Assembly (NCBI GenBank): GCA_016169945.1
Contig: JADLSH010000190.1
Coordinates: 1,364,001-1,428,000 of the forward strand
Origin: Trachythela sp. YZ-2020
Taxonomy: Eukaryota > Cnidaria > Anthozoa > Malacalcyonacea > Clavulariidae
Length of the DNA stretch: 64,000 bases
Direction of reading: 5' to 3'
Shown: one piece after another, positions 50,245 to 62,567 of the stretch
Numbering within the stretch: the first letter of the stretch is position 1
Layout of the letters: the number at the start of each line of letters is the position of its first letter
Made by a program: the position numbers and the translations under genes
The notes under the pieces: generated by a model
Told to the model about the DNA's origin: nothing
Seen by the model: the letters and a program-made list of their open reading frames with translations, nothing else
The model's database searches: none

Positions 50245-53220
50245 AATATTATTGCCCATGAGCAAATGTTTTACTGAAAAGACATATTCAAACATTGATG
50301 TGCATGAACATACAAAACTCATAGAACAGTCGACATCACTGATAGTCATTGATGACATTTAGTTTAATTTGATTGTACATACTCTGATTCAATAATTGAT
50401 TTCCATGCGGTAATACATGCATAAGTTTGTATCTTCATGAATTACGACAACGCAAAAATGCGCAGTTTAGAGCTGTAGAGACCCACTCTTCAGATATTAT
50501 AATGATCATTTGTAATGTGTATTTAATCGTTTATTTTCCAATCAATTGTTAATATTGTAATCTAATGAAACCCGTTCACTCTTAGAATGTATTTGTAAAA
50601 TATATTACGAAAAATATCTACGGCGTTTGAACATGATTTTGCCTATTGGAAACAAGCTCGGAAACAAGGTTCTTAACCGCTTATTGATAATGGAAAACAG
50701 GCAAGGAATCGCACATTCATGTTTTTAACATCCTATCCATGTTTCACGGTTTTTTGTTAAGCATAGTATAATATCCAAGTTAACAACCAATGGTGCATCA
50801 GATTGGTTTAATTTGAGGCTAAAATATACAGCACCAACATCGAAGTTGCGTTATTTCTTCGAGTTATCTGGAAATGAATCCATCAATCTGATTGTACTAA
50901 TTCTAATATTAATTGATTCAGAACGCTTCCTAATCGTGACGTCATGGCTGGATGGTACGTCAATTCGAGATTTTTGTATGTGGCATTTGCCTCGTTCTCG
51001 TGTTTAATAATATGAACCGCGCCTTTATAATTTAATATTAATTGGGTTTACCAATGGAATGTTAAGAGCTGTTCTCAAAGGCACAAGCACAGTAATGTAC
51101 AGTGAAGTGTGCGATACTAGTGATACGCGCTTCGCAAGTGGTACCGCGCGCGCTTAAATAAAGGGTCACTTTATAATGTATTCAGTCTAGAAAGTAAATC
51201 TTGACATTCTTAATACTCGACGCACTTATAATACAAGCACAAAGCGAACTCTATAAAGTGCTATATATTGCATTGAAGAATTAGTAAAATTTAAGCTATG
51301 TCAGTAACTGCAAGTGATTGAAATATTGTTTTGTCAAAATGCGTCTTTTTCACTGCTAAGATATTCGAAATATTTCTAAAAGCAGTTTTTTTAGTGAAAG
51401 AAATTTCTGGGCCAAAGATTAATTATTTGGTATATAGGACAAAGGGTAGCTTTTACAACAGTGACTATTCAATGAGCTGCCAAATTCCAAAAAGACGCAA
51501 CTGAGCTCACGCTATTCTCTACCAAAGGGTCAAGGTCTCGCCCACTGTCTGAACTGAACTAAAAATACATTTGGAATGCCATCCTCGAGCTTGGAAAGGG
51601 GGCCGTTGTTGGAACTATTCTCCATAGAAGTCCATTGAGGGTCATCCCTTAATTGTATTGGTTCAGCGATACTACAGGAGAAAACCTAAACCAAACTAAC
51701 TATTTTTAAGTATATAGATCTATCGCTAGTCTAAACTGTTCTCTCTAGAGGTCCAGCAACAGCCATCCTTATTGACTATTGATCCAGTGTTACTACAGGA
51801 GGGAACTTTTACAAAACTAACTGTATTTATACTGGTTAGTTCCAAACTGTTCTCTCTAGAGGTGGAGAATCTTCCAAACCCAATGACAGCATTTGATAAT
51901 TATAGAATAATATCGAGGTTTATAGCCTACAACGTCTAAACTTTAAACTCTTTGTTTTAAATCATCTTTAAAACATACACTACATACACAAATCCTTAAA
52001 ATTATGTTCAATGGGAGAGCCCTTGGCGTATAAAACCATAGAGACAGACAATCTCAGTAGACAGTCATCGCACCTTCGTAACAAAACCAAAATACAGTAT
52101 CGTATAATTAAGTGGTATATTTCTTTTGTTATTTATTCTTTACTACATTGTAAATCTTAACAAAATATCACAGTTTAAATGAATGGATTTAGAAGGAGAA
52201 GACTTCCGGTTTCAATTACAGTCTCGCGTTTTTGTAGATTTGCTTCAATGACGTCACAAGGGGGGGGGCCTTAGGCATTATAGTCCGATTCCACTGATAT
52301 TGCTAACCGCCCCTGCATTAGATCATGGTTACGCGCCTATAATGAGGAAATTATCTGAATTACTTCAGCCATAAGAATTCAAACGATGTTGAAAGCAACT
52401 AATTGTTTTTGCCAAAAAAGGAGTCATATTTACACACAATACTGTAATCATAAACAACACCAAACACTGAGCTATCTTAATTGTATATAGCCGATCATTC
52501 GAGAAAAATGCATTAAGGTGGGTCTACTAGTTATATAGGAGCTCCTTTGTTAGCAACTGCTTGTGTGACCTTATGTTGTAACTACCTCGAGCTCATAATC
52601 ACTTTTTAATTTCTTTCGATAAAGAAATAAACACAATTTCGCCAAGTCAATAAACCGTGACTTCAATACGTCAAAAGTAGCTCACTAGACGAGACGGGAT
52701 TAAATGTTATGCTTTAACCTTTTTGCTTTTATGTTTTACGAGTTATGTATAGGACACCTTCAGTCCTATCCAACGAGATGCAGAGAAAATCTTGATATTA
52801 AAAATAGACTTACTGATATAATTGGAAATATTGGGCTTGTGCATCGAGAGAGACATCAAATGTTATATAACACCAAAATGAAATTTAGCCCTTTCTGAGT
52901 ACAATAAATTTGGTACAGTCAAAATGGAAGCACTCTTAAGTAAGTAAGCAGGAGTGCTTATTATCCTTACTTGCAGCTGAGAGCTAAGCTGAATTGCGAA
53001 GGACACAGCTCAACGTGACCAAGTCGAAGGCTTTCTAGGGCGCATATGGCAGCCACCTTTTGCTCGCCATCACGGAGCACAGCTACGGTGGAAGGGCCAG
53101 TTAGGGGTTAAACCCAACCCACCCTGTCAACATTCCCTGTGGGAGGAAACCGGAGTACCCGGAGAAAACCCACGACTTTCGGCAGAGCGTTGACTAACTC
53201 TTTTCACATGGCTATCATAA
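50245..53220. other. Intergenic region
   Basis: Mostly AT-rich unique sequence, with SINE tail units in reverse at about 51600-51870 and a G-run at 52261. No convincing gene. Confidence 0.45.
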
Positions 53221-53300
53221 GTCGTCCCCAACGGGACTTGAACCCACGATATCAGAGGTGAAAGGCGCGTGCTCTGACGATTGCGCCACTGAAGCCCCGA
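52925..53300 (-). mobile_element. tRNA-derived SINE, fourth family
   Basis: Read on the minus strand, the head is at about 53297-53222 with AGTGGCGCAATCGTCAGAGC and GTGGGTTCAAGTCCCG, then GGGTTTTCTCCGGGTACTCC and GGTTTCCTCCCAC, then a body with TAGCTCTCAGCTGC. The anticodon stem does not pair properly, so it is not a functional tRNA gene. Confidence 0.65.
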
Positions 53301-53805
53301 TACTTCTCACGTGACACTGAGATGACATAATCAGTATGAGACAGCGAAAGTTTTTGTAGCTTAAACAAAGACTTTAGCTCATTAACATTATTAGATTCGG
53401 CATATGACATGGTCGACGTTTGAAAACGGGCCAACTAAACACCAAATTCAGTTCCCTATACGACCCTATAGCTGACCAATCCCTCCCTAAACATAATAAA
53501 CCCACGATATACAAACAATGAACCACCCCTAGACCGAATATGGCGGCCCAAATTCCGTTACGTTAGCCAACCGAAATGTCATTCGTGTCCCTCCCACGTA
53601 AAATCACTTCAAATAAGAGCCATTAAACCCACTAATTGGTCTTTGCCATGCCGATAAGTGCCTACTCCGCAAATTTCCGCATTTGTGCCCATAAAATAGT
53701 TCCTTGAGTTGAAGTCTCGAGTCATACCACCGGCTAGTGTTCAATACTTGGATTACGAGCTCGTTAAGATAATTCGTTCGTTCTATCCAGATTAACATCG
53801 ATACA

Positions 53806-53958
53806 ATGTTTTCGCTCAAAGGGATTGTTTTAGTAACGAGTCTGGTAGTTGCAATTAGCGGCTCGAAGCTGAAGGATTTATTCAACCAACCGAATTATGA
53901 ATTTTACGATAGACTTGAAGATGATGATAAATTTTGGTCAAACTATGACAGACTGAAG
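53806..53958 (+). CDS. Candidate first exon (signal peptide) of small Cys-rich gene 4
   Basis: ATG in the context ATACAATG, as in copies 1 and 2; hydrophobic signal MFSLKGIVLVTSLVVAISGS, then a charged Tyr/Asp-rich stretch; donor CTGAAG|gtttgt, phase 0. The next phase-0 Cys exon on this strand is 6.8 kb away at 60793, which lacks any nearer signal exon. Joining them is inference; it could be a different gene. Confidence 0.4.
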
Positions 53959-54119
53959 GTTTGTAAAGACTACATCACGTACATTTGTAAATTTATGATA
54001 TATGTATATATATAATACTATTAATAGTTTATGTTCTTATATAAAGTAACAAGAAAAGTTCGAGTTAACTAAATTTAAGGGAAGATTTTTATCGTACTAT
54101 CCTAGCAATAGCTAATAAC

Positions 54120-54460
54120 TTTATCCGGAGTTAGAGTGGTTAGTGAATGTGCCTTTCACCTCTGTGACCGGTGTTCCATTTGGCTGCAAATTACAGTTGT
54201 TCGAATTTCGCATCGAGTTGCATGAGAGAAGCTCGCTTCCAGTTTGAGCCTTCCAAACACTGCAGATTTTCTCCAGGTACTCCGGTTTCCTCATGTAGGA
54301 ACATTTGGCCAATGAGTGTCCTATCTGTTTAGCCTAAGGGGATAAAGTTAGTTTAGTTACGTGATCTCATAGAGTAACACTGGACCATTAATGGACTGTC
54401 TTACTGGACCTCTAGGAAGAAAATTTTAGTCAGAATTGGTCGAGCTATCCAGTACAAATT
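54120..54460 (+). mobile_element. tRNA-derived SINE copy, diverged
   Basis: Head TAGAGTGGTTAGTGAATGTG, body with GTTGTTCGAATTTCGCATCG and TTCTCCAGGTACTCCGGTTT, then one tail unit. Confidence 0.65.
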
Positions 54461-55039
54461 TAGTTTTTGAACCGGCGTTAGCAAACTTAGTAAGTTAGAA
54501 ATCGCGTGTTGTCATGCATGGAATCAGGGTGCTAGGATGCAATATATTGAATGTGCGTGTTTGCAATATGTTACGGTTTAATATATTGTTGCAGTGTGTA
54601 CAAGGGACATTATTCACAATCAAAGTTTTAATTTTCGTCACCACATATGGCCAAACAATTTCGTATATACTGATCTTAAAATTTCAGCCCACTTGCGGTT
54701 TAAGACAATAGTGCACATAATTTCAGTTTAATAGGGCGTGAATTCATTAGCCCTACCCTCACTAGCCCTACCCTGGAACTAGCCAGAATGATTGTAATCT
54801 ATGTATAGTATTGTTCATAATACAGTACTCTTGAAAGGTTACGTGCATTTGTTGAAAATTGAAACGTGACTGGTTTTTTTCTATCTAAGTTGATTCATTG
54901 TACATTTTTCCCACTCTCATATATGTACATAGTATCCGGCGCAAGAAGAGTCATTAGCGATGAGACTAGCTATAAAAATATTGGCTGTGCATTGAATAGT
55001 ATATACATATATATATTAGCGTTAATTAGCTTTTCCCCA

Positions 55040-55460
55040 GAAACCAAAGATGGCTAGTGCCTGTGCCTTACATCTCTGTCACCGCTATTTCATTTCTGCA
55101 ATATGTAGTTGTGGATTTGCTTTAGTAAAAACTCTACCAAACACAGCAGGTTTTCTCCGGGTACTCCTGTTTACTCCTGTACCTTTGATAGAGCTATCCA
55201 TTAACCATTTAGTTTAGGTTTCCTCCTGTAGTAACACTGGATCAATAAGCGATGACCCTTACTAGACCTCTAGAAAGAACAGTTTAGAACTGATAGAGCT
55301 ATCCAGTATAAATAAAGTTAGTTTAGTTTAGGTTTCCTCCTGTAGTAACACTGGATCAATAAGCGATTACCCTTACTAGACCTCTAGGGAGAACAGTTTA
55401 GAAATGGTAGAGCTATCCAGTATAAATAAAGTTAGTTTAGTTTAGGTTTCTTCCTGTAGT
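55040..55460 (+). mobile_element. tRNA-derived SINE with about three tail units
   Basis: GCCTGTGCCTTACATCTCTG head remnant, TTTCTCCGGGTACTCCTG core, then units with GGTTTCCTCCTGTAGTAACA. Confidence 0.7.
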
Positions 55461-55464
55461 ACTG

Positions 55465-57912
55465 TAGAGGGGATTCGTTTTCGAAGTTAAATTAAAACAT
55501 TTTCCATTTATTCGGCATCGCTGTGCAGTGAAGCTTGTTTCCAAGTAGTGGCATAGAAGTAGAAATTATATTTCGTTCGATTGTCACGAAGCGTTGAATC
55601 GCTGCCAGATTGTCTCTAGAGCGGCCAATTAAAACGTTTAACGATAAAAAGTGATCGTAAACAATTGAAAATAATGTTTTCATTTGAGCTGTGGACACAG
55701 TATTAAGTCTTTTAGGTTAAAAAGTAGTCTTCGCAAGATGCAAAAGTTGTGATACTTGGGGTTGCTAGCTGGAATTTTCGCCCACAGTCGGCAAACCTGA
55801 CCGCAGTAACGTAGGATCTAAATATTTTCAAAGCTAACCTTTCAAATACATTGTTGCGTAATCTTTTGAACTTGCCGCCGTGACAATATACAACTAAAAA
55901 GATAAAATGCTAATTTGGTATTTTGGCAACCATTGTATACCCGGAAAAAACTGCTGAGGAAAAGGATATTCAAAGATATTGTGTTTAGTTTTTTCATCTG
56001 AAACGGATCTCTACTGGTATTTAATCATTGTTTCGCGCACAATAGCGTCACAGTAGGGTTAGAGATAGGATTGCGATTGGAGTCAAGATCAAAGATAAAT
56101 GTATTCGTGCGCGAAACATGACGATGTTATCCTTCCACTTGACAACTGGTCTCATCCTCTCACGTAATTCCCGATCACTTGAAAAGGACGGTGCTTCCGG
56201 TCGTAGACTATATGACGTCATGATGTGTCATCGGACGCCATATTGGTCTATTTCTTAAGTTTACGTTAGTCGTTGCAGTGAAGTGGCGGTTGATTCAATT
56301 TACTATTTCCTGCTTAAGTTTTGAAGCTTTGCGTTATATAGGAATATTTAAGGTCTATGACTCGATGTGACCGGGCTTATTAAGAATATACACAATGGTT
56401 GCCAATGTTGCCATGTGTTTTGATTAAACAAGATACAATGAACCGAAGAACCGATTGTAATCAAACCATTGTTACCATGACTGTGTCTGCAATCAAGGAA
56501 AAACAAAGTCAACATATACATTATAACAATTTGTCCCCATAGAAACAATCTGACAAAGTTTAATATCGAATCAGTTTACGGTCACGTTGTGCCAATGACA
56601 TAAACTGCATTGTTTAATCAAAACTATATACGTACGCGCCAGGGCATTTTTTAAGGAATTACGACTACTGGGGTAAAGTCTGTGTGAGGGCATTTTCCTT
56701 TGTGTTTACTCTAAATATAGTAAGACCATTATTTTCTGACTTTCATTGCAAACTAGTGAGTAAAACACAGGCAAATAGCCTTGGCAAATAGCCTTGGCAA
56801 ATAGCCTTGGCGAAAGCCTATAGCAACAGATTTTACAGATATAAAAATAGAATGAAAAACTGTCAGTAGTGAATTGAATTTTAAATGTAAAATTTGAGAA
56901 ACGTGGCAAAAGTGACCTTATTTATTGTAATTTAAGAAGTATTCGAGGTATATGATAGAGTTTTTCAACAGCTTTCTCTTGTTGTTAACAATTAACAGGT
57001 AATCAGTATCAAATAGTTTTTTATAGGAGTCGCTTTTTAGTGCCATTTCAGTGAAAAAGACAACTTAAGCATTTTTGGGCCAAGGAAAACGAAAACTTTC
57101 GCTAATTGTCAGTCAGTTTATGTCTGCAAAAGGACTATATTTTAGATCTTCAATGATTACTTCATGTTGATAAAACATGCTGTTATTGTGAGAGGCTTCC
57201 TTATTAATGACAAAAAGGGCCCATGCATTGTCTGAAAATCTTGCATCACTAGTGGGGCAAGCAATGGGCCTAAAGGGGTAAATTACCCAGTAGTTATATA
57301 GTTAAAAAATGCCCGGACGTACGCTGAAATCATATCAGAGATGATATGAATCAGAATCACCTCAACACACTTGAAAAGGCTCTCGTCATATATTGCATGA
57401 TCGTGCTGTAAAAACTGTATCAATAAATAATATAATAATTAATTTTATCTTCTTAATACTTCTAGTTAGTCATAGTATTTGATTTTTCATAATTGTATCC
57501 TCAGTGGAAATAGATTTGTAAATTCTTGATAATTTTAGTAGTTAGGTTTTATTAGCACAGGACTGGACACACATTGATAACAGCTAATCTATCGCTGAAG
57601 TGTTTTACCCTGTATAATAATTCGTATAAAAATAATAATAATAAATAATAATGCAGGCAATCCGGCTCGTGCAGACACGCGAGAATTTTACGTCATACTA
57701 AGCAATCCGACATTTTGTGGATTTCATCGACGTGCGGTTTCGCTTATATCTTGCGCAATACTGAGAGTTATAAAACAAGCTATGTCTCGCTAGAGTCCTT
57801 GAACAACGATGAGTATTTTGGTGTAAAGTTTGTTGTTTTAACATGTCTAGAACTCGAGTTATTAAGGAAAGTTGGCCATTAATGTCAGCCATGTTGGATT
57901 TCATTTTAATCA
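55465..57912. other. Non-coding region
   Basis: AT-rich sequence with short open frames only. A triplicated CAAATAGCCTTGG lies near 56770-56812. Nothing else recognised. Confidence 0.4.
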
Positions 57913-57920
57913 GCTCGAAT

Positions 57921-58376
57921 CAGTGAACTCTAAGTAAACTGGAACGCTAACTAACGCTAACTCCTATGATCAAGTCCTATGATTCGTTGAAGCCAAGCTA
58001 GTTTTTCTGAGTTTTGAGTTGAAATACTTAACGTCGAACATTGCCATTGGGCTGTATATGAAATTGAAGCTATTAAAAAGTTCTATTTTATATAAAAACT
58101 TCCAGACTTTAGGCAAAATGGAAATACTTAAAAAATACAAAAACAACCGCAATTTTGTAAAATACGGCAAATTTTCCCTCAAAGTTTTAAGTATTCCCCT
58201 TTTACCTAAAGTCTTGAAGTTTTTATATCAAATATAACTTTTTAATAGCTTCAATTTCATATACAGCCCAATGTTCGGCGTTAAGTATTTCAACTCAAAA
58301 CTCAGAAAAACTGAATTAAGCTGGCTTCAATTCCCCCCCCTGCGTTAGCGTTCCAGTCTCATATTATAGTTCAATG
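57921..58376. mobile_element. hAT-like MITE, second copy
   Basis: Same family as 12000-12435: ends CAGTGAACT / CATTGAACTATA, ACTGGAACGCTAAC inside, long palindromic interior. Flanks GCTCGAAT (57913-57920) and GTTCGAAT (58377-58384) differ at one base, as an aged 8-bp duplication would. Confidence 0.8.
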
Positions 58377-58384
58377 GTTCGAAT

Positions 58385-60792
58385 CAGTGGTTTGAATTTG
58401 CCGCCCAAAAGAGCGGAAGTAAAACAATGACGGGTTATGACGTCACGAGCAAGGGCTGAATAGTGATTGCGTAACGATTCTAACGAAAACTCCTCAGCCG
58501 CCTTGAGCTTCGTCCGGCATCCCTGAATCCAATCGAAATCTCTTTCAAAGCACAAACAATTAAGGCTTTAGTCTTTATATACAAACGTTAAAGTTCTTAT
58601 TACGCTCCCACAAAGACACTTGAATTATTAGTATGAAAATAGAACCACAGTAGAAAGAGAGATTAAAGACTTAAAGTCAAGCACAGGAATTCACACATGA
58701 TATGGTTCTTCGAACAAAATTGTGAAAGACTCTTTGAATTAGGATTTAGGTCAAGTAGTCAAGGACGAGTTAATTGATTCAGCTCGAAAGCAAACTCAAA
58801 TATTATTGACGCACGCAATTAAAAATAGAGTGCTCTAGATATGGCTATGAGTAGGTCTACCAGGCAAGATTCGTCATTTCCACGCCAATCGTGTTATAAT
58901 ACGTTCTAGACATTCTTTATACGAAGCAGGCAGTGACCGAACGGTATAGCATAGCGTGACAAAGCTCTTTAATAAATCAATGTAAGAGGTCGTTAAGGGT
59001 GACATGATCGAGACATGACGCGAAATCTATTTAAAAGAACCTTCTTATTTGAGAGAGCCATCAAAACTGTTAAGTATATAATGTCGTAGTTACAGATTAT
59101 CGTTTCCGTGCTTTCTTGGTGCGGTGATAAATCAGATTTCTTGATTCGCAGTGCGACTAACAAATTTCGATTGCACGTCGCAAAATGAGTTGAAAATGTA
59201 CAAAGGATAGGTTTGAACCATTTTCCAAATGATTTTGACAGGTCATACGTCACCTTTAAAGACGTGAAGTTATCCTAGGCTTAGACTTAGAGCAGTCGTT
59301 TGGACATCTAGAAGGTTTGGCATGCAACTGTTGAGACGATAACATGAAAAATCGCGATGTCAATGTCCATTGACAAATCGAATTTGTTCGGCCCCCCTCG
59401 TCCTCAGTTCAATTTTGCGCACAACTTTCAAACAACTTCTGGTGATTTACCATGACCATAGAGTAAATATTATATAGAGGGTTCACTCTCTTGGGAACCT
59501 TTGAATTTCAGTTTTGGGGTCGCGCATATCGCATTACGCATGTTGGTCGCCATTACTCTGGCCAGTCAATTGCTTTTTCTGGCCAATAAGTACGCTGAAC
59601 TGGCTGGTCCGCCATTTCTCTGGCCAGTAAACTGCATATTTTTGCATAAAAAACCGAGGACACGTTGTACCAATGAGTGGCCCTTCTGTATACATCAGTC
59701 TTTATTCTGTGCCATGACACAAACTCAACATTGAGTTGGGGGAGTTAAGTAAGAGGTAATAAGGAACATTAAAGGGTCATGGGGATTTTGTAAAAAGGAA
59801 ACTGAAGCAGTCTCAATTGTGTCAAAGATTGTAAGACGATTTGCAGTTTATGTCTAAGATTTGTAAGCATTCTGGAATAATTGCTGCATAATCTGAATGC
59901 TTTAAGTTTGTGTCTTTGATATATATACTTGTACACCTAAGACTCCATTGTAATTTACGGCTCCTTAATGGCGGAATATTGATCCAACAACGTATCAGTT
60001 GATAGGGTTACGAAGCACTTTTTTCTAAATTTAGACAATTAGTTTGCGAGGGAGGATGCCGAGCAATGAGCATTACTGAACATATTTACAAAGTTTCAAA
60101 TAATTTCCCACGCCCACGGTGAAACACTGTCACTCACAAAGGGTAAGGGACATAACTGCATCGGTTACACGTTGAAAATTGCAGCCAAAATTGCCCCGTT
60201 TAACATGGCCCTAAGGAGTGTGTAGTGTACAGGTCGTGAAGTGTGAAAAACAAGGAAAAGTCTGAAACTTTCAAGATTTAGTTGAACAAAAAAAGTTTGA
60301 AATGCCTTACTACATGGTGTCCCAAAAATCCCCCCCCCCATATTTTCTAGTATTTCTTATTTAGCTTCAATCGAAGATTTAATTTTTTGCACCGGATTGA
60401 ATAACAAACATATCATGTCAATCCATTGGTATTTGACTGATTAAAATAACCAACCATTTTCCTTACAGAGTTACTTAAGGTGGCGGCACCAATATTGCGA
60501 CTTGTCCAAATTACGAAAATTAGGTTAAAATTAGGTTAAAAGTACTTCAAAACTTTTAGAAAAGATTTTAAAAGAAAATGGCTATAACTAGCTCCTCTAA
60601 AACTTATGATTTGTTGTCATAACATCGAGCAGGGAAAGGAAAACGCTCTGAATTTGCCGTTTTGGGGCAAAAAGGATGGATAACAGCAAATTCTGAGCAT
60701 TTCCCTTCCATGCCTGCCTGCCTGCCTGGGATTTAAGTTCTCCCACTCTGATCTTTCACTCACATTAACAAATTTTTACCTTTCCATTTTAG
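58385..60792. other. Non-coding region, possible intron of Cys-rich gene 4
   Basis: No exon with good splice sites was found. Contains a C-run at 60330 and a short TGCCTGCC repeat at 60713. Confidence 0.4.
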
Positions 60793-60996
60793 GGGCATGA
60801 AGAGGACCCAAACGACCCGCAGTGTGTTCCGGATACATTAAAAGAATGCACGACCGATGATGAATGTGACCCAATGTGTTCCACCGGAGCTCAAGGGATC
60901 TGCGATACTGTCTGTCTCCCTGATGAGAAAGTCGGGGGGGCGTTGAGAGATGCGAGCGATGGCTCTGAACGAACCTTCGCAAATGTGAGGACTTGA
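60793..60996 (+). CDS. Cys exon of small secreted peptide gene 4
   Basis: Acceptor tttccattttag|GGGCAT, phase 0, 67 codons to TGA. It keeps all six cysteines with ECTTDDECDPMCSTGAQGIC, but the spacing before the last Cys is shorter (C-x3-C) and an acidic stretch precedes the first Cys. The C-terminus is Gly/Ser/Arg-rich. No adjacent signal exon; see 53806. Confidence 0.65.
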   Translation, partial: GHEEDPNDPQCVPDTLKECTTDDECDPMCSTGAQGICDTVCLPDEKVGGALRDASDGSERTFANVRT

Positions 60997-61384
60997 TCAT
61001 AGAACTTTGGACATTGATGTATACCATGCTATATTTATTCTTGAACCTATATTGTAAATTTTTTATTACTGAACTTAATATTATATATTTGTTAAAGTGC
61101 ATAAGGGCATTGTCATAAAATATCGTATATCAAACGATTAATGGACATGGTAAGATTAATTGCCTGAACAATTACCTTACGATTACCGCAAAGAGCACTA
61201 AACTAAACTATTTAAGTAATTTTACATTACAACTGAACTTGGATAGACTATTATACACAAAATTTCAATGTTGAGCCATTTGTCCAGTTAACATTTGTGC
61301 ATGTGTCCACTGTCAACAGAAAAGCATAATCATTCTTCACATTAGCCAAACGTTCGACATCTGAAATCGGCCTACATACGAAAA

Positions 61385-61690
61385 TGTCTCACATCTTGTC
61401 AATAAGATGTGTTCGCAACAGACTTGTAGCAACCAAGTTGTAACAATGTTGTCATTTTATCAAGTTCATTCACAACTTGTTAACAAGTTGAGTTGCAGGA
61501 CGATAACAAGTTGGAATTGGAACAACTTGTAACAAGTCTGTTGACTATGAGTCAATAACCTTGTATAGCAAGTTGTCAACAAGCCGATGAAAACTTGCCA
61601 ACAAGCTGGGAACAAGCAGTGCGAACACATCCTGATAACAAGTTGTTGAAACAGCATTGGCACAAGTCTGCTGCAGGTTTGTTACAACTT
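61385..61690 (+). repeat. ACAAGTTGTCAACAAG dispersed repeat
   Basis: It aligns with 38815-39110 (both contain AATGTTGTCATTTTATCAAG and GGACGATAACAAGTTG) and is internally repetitive. Confidence 0.7.
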
Positions 61691-61699
61691 ATGCGTTTT

Positions 61700-62567
61700 T
61701 ACGTGTGTCATACACGCGTGTACATCGGTGGAAGTACTACTCCACTGTTAATATGCAAAGGAAATAGTAAGTGCGATTTCCTTACCAATACTTGTGCAAT
61801 AAGCTACTGTGGTTTGTTTCTGAAACGCCACCAGAGCAAGATTAAAAATACATACCGTAATGACGATTCAAGGCGCTTCGTCAGATAAGTAGTATATCTC
61901 TTGTGAGTAAATGACGTCAAGAGGAAGTTAATTTGCATAATTAAGAAAAGTTTAATATCTCAAGAACGCCGGCAATATATATCGAGAAAAACAAAAATTT
62001 ATTTTCAAATTTTATTTCAATTGGATCAAAATTAGATTATTTTTCATTGTGATTACAACTATACTTGCCTCAATGGACGATTAAATAAAAACTACAATGC
62101 CATACTGCTGCATCCTATAAATATTATTTATAAATGATTCAAAATTGTATTTGATTATAATAGCATGCATGAAAATGATACAACTAAATATGTTTAAAAT
62201 GTTCAGCATTGCCAATTTGGTCACTTTTAAAATGCAATGTAGTACTGATGACTTACAGTATTGACTACGAGAAACTATATTGATTTCGGGATCATATTCA
62301 TGAACCTCATACAGAATACCATGTAAGCACTTGAGGGTCGGGCAATTTAAAGCCACCGTTAAATGTTCTTTTTATAATATGGATAAACATTGACAAACTG
62401 TCGAGAAGTTGCCATATTGTGATACAAAAGTACAAAACAGAAAAGACAAAATGGCGGGAATTAGCGTGGGTCCCGCGAGAAAACACACGCGTTAAATATT
62501 TTTTCATTTTTCATATAATAAGAAACAATATTTCTGAAGTTGACCACCACCTGCTGCATCGTAACGT
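61700..62567. other. AT-rich intergenic region
   Basis: It begins with a GTGGTTTGTTTCTGAAACG repeat fragment near 61808. Expected 3' flank of the E2-like gene; minus-strand AATAAA occurs near 62010, far from the stop. Confidence 0.35.

Noticed and set aside
53222..53297. tRNA gene on the minus strand
   Set aside because: A and B boxes are present but anticodon and acceptor stems do not pair; SINE core sequence follows directly.
55492..55698. 68-codon minus-strand frame with a protein-like sequence (VLIGRSRDNLAAIQRF)
   Set aside because: No convincing splice sites, start context or similarity to anything else in the window; could be a transposon fragment.
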